The notes under the pieces are model-generated. The model made no database searches, had not been told where the DNA came from, and saw nothing but the letters and a program-made list of their open reading frames with translations. Both the position numbers and the translations under genes were made by a program. Positions 44,801 through 53,019 of a DNA stretch of 64,000 bases are shown here, piece after piece. Position 1 is the stretch's first letter. Every line of letters begins with the position of its first letter. Source of the stretch: CAWANP01 sp963783445 (GTDB lineage: Bacteria; Chloroflexota; Anaerolineae; JAAYZQ01); NCBI GenBank assembly GCA_963783445.1, contig CAWANP010000002.1, positions 620,001-684,000 on the forward strand, written 5' to 3'.

Positions 44801-46630
44801 AATATCAAGTCTTTGATGGCCGGATCCAGCGCTGATCTGAATGGGCGAGGTAGTTGTTCTGTGCCTGAGGGGGGGATCCTATTGGGCCCGCAGAACTCGG
44901 ATAGCCCGGGAGAGTCTTACGAATGTACCTTTGGCGTAACGGTTTCTGGCGATGCTAACGAGATCATTACCAGGACGGTACACGCTGTGGCCGTGGATGA
45001 CGAAGGAAACAGGGTCAAGGCAACAGCCAGCGATACTGTGACTCTCACCGATGTGCTGCCGGCAATCAGAACCAGTCAGACGGTCGAACCCGGCAGTGTG
45101 CCGGAGCCTGGGGGTAACGTGACCTTCGCCCTGCGCGTCAGCAATGAGGGAACTGAAGAGATTACCCTGGATGCGTTGGTGGACGATGCCCTCGGCGATC
45201 TAGATGGACGAGGTACCTGTTCTGTGCCTCAGACAGGGGTAGCGATTCAGCCTGGAGAAACCTATGCGTGTGAGGTTCAGGCTGGCGTCTCGGGAAATGC
45301 TGGAGAGAGCAAGACCAGCTCAGTGACGGTGGTAGCCTCGGACGATGAGGGCAACGAGGTCCACGCTTTAACAGACGCCACGGTGACCTTCACTGACGTG
45401 CTGCCAGCGCTCAAGGTAAGCAAGGTGGCAGAGCATAGTAGCGTACCGGAGCCAGGTGGTGGTGTATCTTTCACGGTGTATATCAGCAACGAGGGGGCTG
45501 AGGAGCTTACCCTCAACTCCATGGCGGATGACGTATATGGTGACTTGAACGGACAGGGTACCTGCTCGGTGCCCCAAGCCGGGCTATCGATCCAGGGTGG
45601 CGGGTCCTATGTCTGTAGCTTCCAGTCCGAAATCTGGGGTAACGCTGGGGTAACCGAAACCGGTGCCGTGACAGCGGTGGCCTCGGACGATGAAGGCAAC
45701 GAGGTGAGAGCTTCGGGCAGTGCCACGGTGACGATCTCTGATGTTCTGCCGGCGATTGGGATGAGCATGGCGGCGAGTCCCGGCAGCCTGCCAGAGCCGG
45801 GAGGAGCCGTGCTGTTCTCCGTGAGCATCACAAACCAAGGAATCGAGGAACTTTTCCTCAATTCGCTGGTGGACGACGTTCATGGAAACCTGCTCGGGCA
45901 GGGCACTTGTTCTGTACCAACTGGAGGTATAGTGCTTGGGCCAGGGAGTTCTTATGAGTGCGGCTTCCAGGCCGATGTCAGGGGCAACGCTGGGCAGAAC
46001 AGTACCAATCTTGTGTCGGCCACGGCCTCTGACGATGAGGGCAACGAAGGAAGAGTGTCGGCAGGTGCTACCGTGGTCATTACTGATGTAGTCCCAGCCA
46101 TCGGGGTCGAAGTATCAGCAGATTCCAGCAGTGGGGTGGCGCCGGGAGGGGAAGTTGAGTTCTCAGTTCGCGTCAGCAATGTGGGTGCTGAGCCCGTCAC
46201 TTTGGACAGAATGGTCGATGACGTCTATGGAGACCTGAATGGCCAGGGCTCGTGCACCTTTGTATCAGGAGAGACGACAATTGGCCCCGGGGACTCGTAC
46301 GAGTGCATTTTTGCTGCTGCCGTTTCCGGAAATAGCGGGGACAGCGAGGTCCGCACCGTGACGGTTGTAGCCTTCGATGATGAAGGCAATGAGGCTGCGG
46401 CTGTTGCCAAGGTGACCGTCGTCATCATTGACAATCCCGAGTCCTCAGCTGCCATTATCTGCCAGCCAGGCACGGGTGTGGATATGGCATGCCCGAATTG
46501 GGTACCGGTGGCGCCGGTGGCCGCTAAGAGCTACAGTCTGTTCACGTCTGTACACCAAGGGCTCCGGGGCGTTCGTATCTCCGGTTCCATCGATCATCCT
46601 GGCACCCCGCTTGCAGGAATTCCCACATAG
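41843..46630 (+). CDS. Giant transmembrane anti-sigma-like protein with about eleven extracellular DUF11-like repeats
   Basis: A 1595-residue protein translated from a GTG overlapping the sigma gene. Residues 1-98 are cytosolic and helical ('DFNSVLEQCLGQIGAGKATI...LLLAAEQM') like the N-termini of ECF partners; 99-121 is a membrane helix; 122-250 resembles the DUF5667 domain ('LPGSPLHPVKLAAENTRLWLA'); the rest is eleven tandem modules of about 116 residues, each with 'VPEPGG.V.FTV.VTN' and 'GDLNG.GTCS.P' strands, like DUF11 surface repeats. A Cys-containing C-terminus ends the chain without an LPxTG. I infer it holds the sigma factor at the membrane and reports on the outside. Confidence 0.82.
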   Translation: MTEMTEDFNSVLEQCLGQIGAGKATIWNCLARYPELAGELEPLLLAAEQMWVVPKPVLSSEARARIDVQVFSAVSTSEQHQPAVGQPPSTGRRRGWTSVWRWAATGLAFLAVFFLSFTLVADAVGRTLPGSPLHPVKLAAENTRLWLAPTQHKPKLQLEFARRRLEEVTALIELGDVDASIVSAMTEETEAALIGLAALPPDAAVPLMDDMVALISDQDQALSSMIDGSQAGSQDQVATALEANAAQAARSRSLVSSLPMPPSIAVLAATSLDSVPEPEGEVEYTVQVTNDGAERVTVTSLLSDVRGDLGGQGTCSLPPEGILLSPDESYACTFVAVVAGNADQAQTDTVTAVVVDDEGFEARVSTSATVLVGDVVPVIGISRTANPDSVPEPGGVVEFKVRVTNGGLETVILAGLEDSERGDLNGRGTCSLPPGEVTISPGGVYECTFSARVSGNAGTNNAHILTAIAADDEGNTVQASASAMVSISDVLPGVAVSKTVVPSSVPEPGGTAQCTVRVTNVGVEDVLLDALVDDVHGDLHGKGTCSLAPDEVVISPAETYECSFDARVTGNAGESTTAVVTAIVSDDEGNRTGASDSASVTIADVLPEIDVSRTAEPARVPEPGGKVEFTVRVVNRGPERVELESLVDDALGDLNGKGTCSVPSDGTVVDPGGFYLCSFVSQVSGNADDTWTDVVRAVAADDESNRTRATGSVTVAVTDVAPAISVQKTANPSSVPEPGDAVEFTVNVTNEGVEDVNLLSLLDDIYGDLHGLGTCSLQPDGMRVGPGDSYICSFTAVVSGNPAESQTDTVTAVASDDEGNRARADASTTVTIRDVHPSIAVSKIARPDHVPESGGMVEFTVLVTNNGDEQVVVNVLLDDVHGDLNGQGTCSVPPGEVMLAPGTTYDCSYRVAVSGNAGDVRMSSVTAAVSDDEGNRVEAVGSTAVTATDVPPQIDVSLSAKPDTVPESGEAIRLKVRITNESFEAVNIKSLMAGSSADLNGRGSCSVPEGGILLGPQNSDSPGESYECTFGVTVSGDANEIITRTVHAVAVDDEGNRVKATASDTVTLTDVLPAIRTSQTVEPGSVPEPGGNVTFALRVSNEGTEEITLDALVDDALGDLDGRGTCSVPQTGVAIQPGETYACEVQAGVSGNAGESKTSSVTVVASDDEGNEVHALTDATVTFTDVLPALKVSKVAEHSSVPEPGGGVSFTVYISNEGAEELTLNSMADDVYGDLNGQGTCSVPQAGLSIQGGGSYVCSFQSEIWGNAGVTETGAVTAVASDDEGNEVRASGSATVTISDVLPAIGMSMAASPGSLPEPGGAVLFSVSITNQGIEELFLNSLVDDVHGNLLGQGTCSVPTGGIVLGPGSSYECGFQADVRGNAGQNSTNLVSATASDDEGNEGRVSAGATVVITDVVPAIGVEVSADSSSGVAPGGEVEFSVRVSNVGAEPVTLDRMVDDVYGDLNGQGSCTFVSGETTIGPGDSYECIFAAAVSGNSGDSEVRTVTVVAFDDEGNEAAAVAKVTVVIIDNPESSAAIICQPGTGVDMACPNWVPVAPVAAKSYSLFTSVHQGLRGVRISGSIDHPGTPLAGIPT
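42624..46435 (+). repeat. Eleven tandem repeats of about 348 bp
   Basis: Repeat starts are marked by the codons for (V/L)PE(P/S)GG or variants near 42668, 43012, 43363, 43703, 44050, 44393, 44742, 45101, 45449, 45790 and (as VAPGG) 46138. Each unit encodes about 116 residues and ends with 'DDEGN....A...TV...DV'. Copies are diverged, which argues for old duplication with selection rather than recent slippage. Confidence 0.85.
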
Positions 46631-46809
46631 GACAGACTGAACTGTTTGGGGGCTGCGATTCTACCGTGCTGGATGCACGAGTGGGGTGCATTGTCGCTGT
46701 TTTCCGAGAGGGATTGGGCCGGGCAGTAAAGCGAGTGAGCCAGTAAAGAGCATTGCGATCTATGCCATCTATTTGGTTTTTTCATGTTGGGACAAGGAGG
46801 GGCAACTGA

Positions 46810-48333
46810 ATGTCCATTCGCGACTATGTTGAGATCCTGTTGCGACGCAAGTGGATAATCATTATCACCTTCGCATTGGTGATAACCATCACGATCGTAG
46901 CTACGCTGTTAACCGAACCGATGTACCGCGCGTCCACCATGATGCGGGTGCTGTCGGTGAGCGGCGGCTCATCGGGCGACTGGATCGCGTACGACACTAA
47001 ACAAGTAGAGCGGTTGATGAATACCTATGCCGAGTTTGCCACCAGCCGGCCCGTGTTGCAGGAACTCAGTGAAAAACTTGAGCTAGAGAACTGGCCTCAG
47101 ATTGCTGTGGAGATTCTCACCAATACCGAGTTGATGCAGATCACTGCCGAAGCGAGAGATCCGGTAGTAGCCAGGGATACGGCCAATGCCCTGGCGGAGG
47201 TCATGATTGCTCAAAGTCGGGAGTTGTATGCTGGTGGTGGCAAAACAGCCCAAGAGATACTTGTCGAACAGTTGGAACAGGTCAAGGGCGAGCTGGATGG
47301 AGCTTGGACCGAGTATGAGTCGCTGATCGCGCAATCTCCTGAAGCCGCGGATCAGATTGCAGCTGCCAGCCGGGCGATCGAGTTGAAGGAAGACACGTAT
47401 GCTACGCTGCTTGATCAATATGAGAGAAATCGCGTCCGAGAGGCAGTGCTAGCCAACACGCTGTCGATCATTGAACCAGCGATAGCCCCCCGCAATCCAG
47501 CCAAGCCACGCAAGGAGCTAAACATTGCCCTGGGGCTGGTCTTAGGCCTTGGCGGAGGCGTGGCCTTGGCTTTCTTGATGGAGAGTCTAGACACCACACT
47601 CTATTCTGTTGAGCAGATCAAGCGGTCCACCTCATTGCCCATTTTGGCAAAGGTGCCTGCGGCCGGCCGGCAGGCCCAGAATTCACTCTTCAATGGGTCT
47701 TCTCCGCAAGGCGAGGCATTCCGTCGTCTGCGTACGAACCTGTTTACGATCGACCATGAATCCCCTCTTCGGGCCTTGCTGATCACAAGCGCGGGGCCGA
47801 AAGAGGGCAAGTCGACGACAGTGTCCAATCTGGCCTTTGCCGTGGCTCAGTCAGGACGTCAGGTCGTCGCGGTGGATGCTCACTTGCGACTGCCAACACT
47901 CCATAAGATCTTTGGTTTGTCCAACAGGATCGGTCTGAGCAGCGTGCTTGAAGACAAGGCATCGTTGGAGGAATCGATGCAGGAGACCGAAATCGCCGGA
48001 GTCCACGTGTTGACGAGTGGCCCTTTGCCGCCCAATCCCGCCGAGCTGCTGAGTTCTCCTCAGATGAGTGTACTCATCGAGCGCTTGACCAGTCAATATG
48101 ACATGCTCCTGCTGGATACGCCCTCTATCCTGGCGGTTACCGATGCGGCAGCGCTAGCCAGAAGCGCCGATGGCGTCCTGTTGGTTGTGGAACGCGCACA
48201 GGCACGCCAGGAAAGTGTGCGGGGGGCTACTCAACAGTTGGCAGACGTCAAGGCCAACCCGATTGGCGTCGTCGTGAATCGCTCGCAGCCGGATAGCACC
48301 TACGACTACTACAACCGGGTTCCTACCGGTTGA
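46810..48333 (+). CDS. Polysaccharide chain-length protein fused to BY-kinase (Wzz-Wzc/CapAB type)
   Basis: A 507-residue inner-membrane protein controlling exopolysaccharide length. Wzz part: first helix 'WIIIITFALVITITIVATLL' near 14-34, coiled coil to about 230, second helix about 240-260. Kinase part: Walker A 'SAGPKEGKSTTVSNLA', Walker A' 'VVAVDAHLRLP', Walker B 'MLLLDTPS'. Walker A' normally reads VDADLRRP; here the second acidic residue is His. Only 'YDYYNR' of the usual C-terminal Tyr cluster is present. It opens the polysaccharide cluster and has an AAGGAGG site 8 bases before its ATG. Confidence 0.87.
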   Translation: MSIRDYVEILLRRKWIIIITFALVITITIVATLLTEPMYRASTMMRVLSVSGGSSGDWIAYDTKQVERLMNTYAEFATSRPVLQELSEKLELENWPQIAVEILTNTELMQITAEARDPVVARDTANALAEVMIAQSRELYAGGGKTAQEILVEQLEQVKGELDGAWTEYESLIAQSPEAADQIAAASRAIELKEDTYATLLDQYERNRVREAVLANTLSIIEPAIAPRNPAKPRKELNIALGLVLGLGGGVALAFLMESLDTTLYSVEQIKRSTSLPILAKVPAAGRQAQNSLFNGSSPQGEAFRRLRTNLFTIDHESPLRALLITSAGPKEGKSTTVSNLAFAVAQSGRQVVAVDAHLRLPTLHKIFGLSNRIGLSSVLEDKASLEESMQETEIAGVHVLTSGPLPPNPAELLSSPQMSVLIERLTSQYDMLLLDTPSILAVTDAAALARSADGVLLVVERAQARQESVRGATQQLADVKANPIGVVVNRSQPDSTYDYYNRVPTG

Positions 48334-48423
48334 TGGGATCGTGACTGGCAGCTACGTGACTGTCAGCCGCCTACAGAGAATCGAAACTGGTGAATAATCT
48401 CATTTGGATGCGGCGTTGAGACC

Positions 48424-49263
48424 ATGTTAGTGGATTTTGCGATCATCGGGGCCCAGAAGTGTGGCACGACCAGCTTGGCCGCACAACTGGCGGAGCACCC
48501 GGACATCTGTTTCTGTGAGATAAAGGAGCCTGGATACTTTCACCAGGTGGAGGACTGGCAAGCTGGCCTTGAAGCCTATCATCGGCTGTATGCGCCAGAA
48601 GCCGACCAAATCTGTGGTGAAGCGTCCACCATGTATACATTCCTTCCGGAGTGGCAGGGAACCCATTCCAGGCTCTTTGCGTATAACCCAAATCTAAAGT
48701 TGGTCTATGTCATGCGGCAGCCTGTCGAGCGAGTCATATCCAACTACTCGCACGACTTGGTGCGAGGTTTCGTCAAAGCCCCACCAGAGACAGCGGTTTT
48801 TGCGGATCCTACCTACATCAATCGAAGCCGGTACGCTGTTCAGATGCGGCCTTACTTGGAACTCTTCCCGCGAGAGAACGTGCTGCTCTTGGTATTTGAA
48901 GAGTACATCGCCAATCAATCCCAGACGCTGCGGCAGATCGCTGCCTTCCTGGGAGTCTCCACAGACATAGTTGCCAACGCGGCTCCGGCAGACAAGCATA
49001 AATCGGTGGGTCAGACCTATCTCAAGAACTCTGCAATACGATCATTGGCCAGGTCCCGCGCCTTCCAGGCAGTTCGGCCACATTTAGCGTCCTCTATCCG
49101 GCAGCCGATTCGGCGCCGCCTCTCGAATCAATTGGATGAGAAGCCCGACTTTGTGCCAGCGCTCAGGCAGGCGATCTGGCGTTTTGTGGAGGATGATGTT
49201 CGTGAAGTCGAAGAGCTTCTCGGGCGACGCCTTCATGTGTGGCGCATGGGAGAGACCGGATGA
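48424..49263 (+). CDS. Sulfotransferase 1
   Basis: A 279-residue PAPS-dependent sulfotransferase. The 5'-phosphosulfate loop is IGAQKCGTTSL (residues 8-18), followed by 'HPDICFCEIKEPGYF', and the 3'-phosphate region is 'YVMRQPVERVISNYSH'. It probably sulfates the exopolysaccharide. It is encoded immediately before the polymerase and overlaps its start by 4 bases. Confidence 0.87.
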   Translation: MLVDFAIIGAQKCGTTSLAAQLAEHPDICFCEIKEPGYFHQVEDWQAGLEAYHRLYAPEADQICGEASTMYTFLPEWQGTHSRLFAYNPNLKLVYVMRQPVERVISNYSHDLVRGFVKAPPETAVFADPTYINRSRYAVQMRPYLELFPRENVLLLVFEEYIANQSQTLRQIAAFLGVSTDIVANAAPADKHKSVGQTYLKNSAIRSLARSRAFQAVRPHLASSIRQPIRRRLSNQLDEKPDFVPALRQAIWRFVEDDVREVEELLGRRLHVWRMGETG

Positions 49264-50621
49264 GGCAGCTAGCCTATCCCAAAAGGGTTCTTAGCATTCG
49301 CTTCGAGCAATCGAGGTTGAGTTCTGCTCGTGTCCTTCCGCTCGTTGACTCTATGCTGATCGTGGCTTTTCTGCTGGACCTGCTTGCCTCCTTCTTTGTT
49401 TGGAAGGGCTACTTGCCCGAAGTTGTAACATCGGTTTCACAGCTGCTTTTGGCAGGAGCGGTCGTATTCGCGTATACGCGGATGATGATCCTCAGCCGCA
49501 TCCCGGGCGGAGTGTGGGCGCTCTTGGGTGTCTCGGCCATCGGTATCACGGTGGCGGTCTTTCGAGGTCAGGGCCTCGTTCCTACGCTTTGGGGCTGGTG
49601 GAACCTCTTCAAATACCCGATGCTGGGTATTTATGCCTATCTTCGTCTGCGCTGGCCGGATGACTTTGCCCATAAACTCATGCAGGTATGCTTTGGACTT
49701 GTGGTGTTTGAAGTGATCTTCCAGATTGGCCAATACCTGCTAGGTGAACCCATCGGTGACAATCTGGCAGGAACGTTTGGATGGCATGGTGTGGGGCATG
49801 TTTTCTTTCTCACCTGTCTGGCCCTGAGCCTGGCCTTTGGGCTTTGGGTCGCAGAGAGGCGATGGACGCCACTACTGCTGATGCTGGTTCTTGGAGCTGT
49901 TTCTAACGTGCTGGCTGAGAACAAGATCTTTCCAGCCGCCGCCCTGGCCATGGCGCTGGTTGCCGTCGGGCTGACCCTATTTCGGCGCGGTCAGTTATCA
50001 CGCTTGCTGTTGTTCGGACTCATGGTGGTTGCAGGAGTCTGGGCATTCACTGTTGGATACAACGAATTCGTTCCTGGAGCTGACAAAGAGCCTTTGCAGA
50101 GGCTCTTCGTAGAAGAGGATGCTCGCGAGAACTACCTGAATAAGGTCAAGCGCTCGCAGACTGCTGAACAGCAGACTTTCAACCTTGGACGCAATAACGC
50201 AGTGGAGTATGCCTTGAGTACTCTGAGCGGGGATATGGTGTCGCTGGGATTCGGGTTTGGCCTGGGTGCCCGGAGCGAGAGCGAGACGTTGGGCGTGACT
50301 GGTACCGCGCTCAAGGCGGACAGGTTTGACCGGGGCAGCCAGCTTGCGGCCATCGTGCAAGAGATGGGCCTGTTTGGCCTGCTTATGATTATGGGCTTCA
50401 CGATATGGGTATCGGTCAAGTTGTGGCTGGACATCAGGCGCTATCCTCAGTCTCAAGCACTCGGCCTGCGATATGGGTTGCTTCTTTTCTCGCTATTTTG
50501 GCCTGTATGGCTCTGGTACAAGAACCCATTGGGAATAGATGTGGCCATGATGATCTACTGGGTTGGCCTGGGCTATGTACTGAGCGAGCCTCACTTGGAA
50601 TACCTGGGTGAGCGACTCTAG
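49260..50621 (+). CDS. O-antigen ligase/polymerase-like membrane protein (Wzy-type)
   Basis: A 453-residue polytopic protein with ten or so hydrophobic segments, low sequence identity typical of Wzy or O-antigen ligase (Wzy_C). The large loop with 'NLGRNNAVEYALSTLSG..VSLGFGFGLGARSES' (about 300-345) is at the position of the catalytic periplasmic loop. The ATG overlaps the sulfotransferase stop (ATGA). Predicted to join repeat units of the exopolysaccharide outside the membrane. Confidence 0.75.
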   Translation: MRQLAYPKRVLSIRFEQSRLSSARVLPLVDSMLIVAFLLDLLASFFVWKGYLPEVVTSVSQLLLAGAVVFAYTRMMILSRIPGGVWALLGVSAIGITVAVFRGQGLVPTLWGWWNLFKYPMLGIYAYLRLRWPDDFAHKLMQVCFGLVVFEVIFQIGQYLLGEPIGDNLAGTFGWHGVGHVFFLTCLALSLAFGLWVAERRWTPLLLMLVLGAVSNVLAENKIFPAAALAMALVAVGLTLFRRGQLSRLLLFGLMVVAGVWAFTVGYNEFVPGADKEPLQRLFVEEDARENYLNKVKRSQTAEQQTFNLGRNNAVEYALSTLSGDMVSLGFGFGLGARSESETLGVTGTALKADRFDRGSQLAAIVQEMGLFGLLMIMGFTIWVSVKLWLDIRRYPQSQALGLRYGLLLFSLFWPVWLWYKNPLGIDVAMMIYWVGLGYVLSEPHLEYLGERL

Positions 50622-50648
50622 TGCATTCTGGCGAGCCGGAGGGGTGGG

Positions 50649-51840
50649 ATGAGCGCTGACGCAAGTGAGGCAGGGATGCCACCTGTTGTGTGGGTATCGG
50701 CCAGACCTATCGCCTCTGCCCTGGATTCAGCAACTTGGCTGGAGACGACCCGTGAGCTACGTGTGCGGGGTTGGCCAATCACACTAGTCGGGGAAGGTCC
50801 TGCTGGCGAGCACTGTATTCAGGGTGTCACAGTATTCTGCCTGCAAAAGCCCCGGGTATATGGCTTGGGTTACTGCCTCTTTCACCTGAGGCTATGGCGA
50901 TTCTTGTTTCAGCAGAGGGCCAAGTGTGATGTCGTTCTCTTTCATCAGAAGTCGGCGCCATGGGTTCTGCCCCTTCGCTTCCTTCGGTGTGTCGGGGATC
51001 GGAGGCATCCGCTGTTAACAATGGATACACGGGATGTTGTGGCGGTAGGCACAAGCCTGCGAAACCAGCTGCGCCGGCTCTACTTCCGGTGCGCACACTG
51101 GCTTGCCAACAACTGGGCGGATGGCCAGACGGCGATCACTCCGCGTATGGCCCAGCTAGTAGGCATCCCGTCCGCCCAACTTTGGGGTACCTGGCCATCA
51201 GGCGTCGACCTGGAGCGATTTCGGCCCGCCCAGGCTGGACGGCAGTGGCCTGGTCCGGGGCAGTCGATCCACTTGATGTACGTTGGCACGTTTGTGCGCG
51301 ACCGCAACCTTGCGCTCTTGTGCCGGGCCGTCGAGCGTGCGAACCTGGAGGGGATGGCCTTCGATCTATCTCTTGTCGGTGACGGACCTGAGGCCAGCTC
51401 TGGAAGAGGCAGCGATGAGTGCTGGGGGAGCCATTCACGTTGGATCGCCGGTGCCCCATAACCAGATTCCTGAGCTGTTGAAGCAGGTTCATGTCGGTGT
51501 GACATCATTGCCATCGTCAGTCGACAGAAAGTTTGAGGCGTCCAGCCCGATCAAACTGTTTGAGTACATGGCTGCCGGGCTGCCAGTGATGGCTACGGAC
51601 AATGCTTGCCATACAGACGTAGTTGGTGGGGGTACCTTTGCGTTTTGGGTCCGGGAAGCCAGCGAGGAGGGGATGCTGGCGACTCTCCGTCTGGTTGCGC
51701 GGTCCCAGAAAAGCCTTGGTGACAAGGGTACCGAAGCGGCCGTTGCTGCCCAGACATGGACTTGGGAGGAAGCTGGCAGGAAACTCGGGCTGGCACTGGA
51801 GCACGGGCTGTTGGGGCCTGCCGGTCGTCCGGCTACATAG
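50649..51840 (+). CDS. Glycosyltransferase family 4-like, one apparent frameshift
   Basis: A GT-B glycosyltransferase of about 396 residues if the frame is repaired. The N-terminal piece (50649 to about 51395) has 'TRELRVRGWPITLVGEGPAGE' and the middle 'HLMYVGTFVRDRNLALLCRAV'; the C-terminal piece (to 51840) has 'SPIKLFEYMAAGLPVMATDN', the acceptor/donor EX7E-like region. The break is between 'LVGDGPE' and 'LRPALEEAAMSAGG': one extra base near 51395. GGAGG precedes the ATG. Adds a sugar to the exopolysaccharide repeat unit. Confidence 0.78.
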
Positions 51841-51891
51841 TCTTATCTTGGTCCAGTAGAGGCGCTTTTTCGTTGAGGGAAGGTATGGAAA

Positions 51892-53019
51892 GTGAAAAAG
51901 AAGCCGCTGAGCGTTCTCATTGTTAGCCGGTCCTTCGAGTTTCGAGGCGGCGTGGCGAACTATGTGCAGGCGCTAGTGGAGAGTACAGACACCGATCTCG
52001 TTTCATTCACTCACGTCGCTGTGTCCAAGGCTGGGGTTTCGAGTTCAGGGTGGCGCCGCCCCTTTGAGTACTTGCGCAGCATTGTGCGCTTTGGGAAAGC
52101 AGTTCTCGACGTACGTCCCGATGTGGTTCATTTGAACCCATCACTGAACAGTCGCTCTCTGCCCCTGCACGTCTGTCTGCTCCTTGTGGCCAAGGCGCTT
52201 GGGCAGTCCGTGTACTTGTTCTTTCATGGCTGGGATGACCGTGTAGCTCTGGCTATGATGAACGGCACGTGGATGGGGCGCGTGCTGAGAGGTGTTCTGT
52301 GCCGCGCGGACTATTCTTCTGTGCTATCAGAGCAGTTTCGGAATCAGTTGATCCAGGCTGGTTGGGATCCCTCTCGCGTGCAGGTTCTACCGTTGATGAT
52401 AGATGTTGCTGCCTATCAGCGACCTGCAGAGCATGGGGAGACAGAGTCGGACGGAAATGGGTCATTTCACGTGCTCTTCCTTTCCCGTCTGGCGCCTGAC
52501 AAGGGTGTCTGGGAGTTGATGGATGCGGTTGAGTGGCTCAAGGGAGCTTACCCCGATGCTCCGCTTCAGTTCACGTGTGCGGGTGATGGCTCGGAGTATG
52601 AGAGTCTAAAGAGCCATGTTCAGACCAAGGGATTGGCAGACATGGTGCATCTACCAGGCTACTTGCGTGGTGAGCAAAAGCATGCCGCATACCGTAGCGC
52701 TGATCTGTTCGCGTTCCCTTCATTTCATGCTGAGGGCTTTCCTATTGCGGTCATCGAATCGCTGGCCGCAGGATTGTCGGTTGTCTACACACCAGTTGGC
52801 GCCCTGGCCGAGATTCTGGGACCCGAGAACGGGATCCGAATCGAGCTGGCCGATGTATCAGGCGAAAACGTAGGGGAAGCGATCTGGGAGCTGTATCGAG
52901 ATCCAGAACGCCGGCAGTGCATGGGGGCATTGAACCAGCAGCTTGCACAGCAGTTTGATGTACGCCTTGTGTGCGCGGACACTGTTGCTCTGTATCGGCG
53001 AGTGGTTGCCGGGAAATGA
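51892..53019 (+). CDS. Glycosyltransferase family 4
   Basis: A 375-residue GT4-type enzyme with 'SRSFEFRGGVANYVQALV' (nucleotide-sugar GG loop), 'VLFLSRLAPDKGVWELMDAV' and the EX7E motif 'FPSFHAEGFPIAVIESLAAGL'. GTG start at 51892 with GAGGGAAGG 8 bases upstream. Its stop overlaps the next sulfotransferase start by 4 bases. Sugar donor and linkage unknown. Confidence 0.87.
   Translation: MKKKPLSVLIVSRSFEFRGGVANYVQALVESTDTDLVSFTHVAVSKAGVSSSGWRRPFEYLRSIVRFGKAVLDVRPDVVHLNPSLNSRSLPLHVCLLLVAKALGQSVYLFFHGWDDRVALAMMNGTWMGRVLRGVLCRADYSSVLSEQFRNQLIQAGWDPSRVQVLPLMIDVAAYQRPAEHGETESDGNGSFHVLFLSRLAPDKGVWELMDAVEWLKGAYPDAPLQFTCAGDGSEYESLKSHVQTKGLADMVHLPGYLRGEQKHAAYRSADLFAFPSFHAEGFPIAVIESLAAGLSVVYTPVGALAEILGPENGIRIELADVSGENVGEAIWELYRDPERRQCMGALNQQLAQQFDVRLVCADTVALYRRVVAGK

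Noticed and set aside
42624..46435. Periodic repeats considered as a CRISPR array or slippage array
   Set aside because: The unit is about 348 bp, in frame and coding for a protein module; there are no short identical repeats with unique spacers.
46631..46809. Promoter search ahead of the polysaccharide cluster
   Set aside because: No -35/-10 pair with proper spacing could be supported, although a cluster promoter would be expected here.
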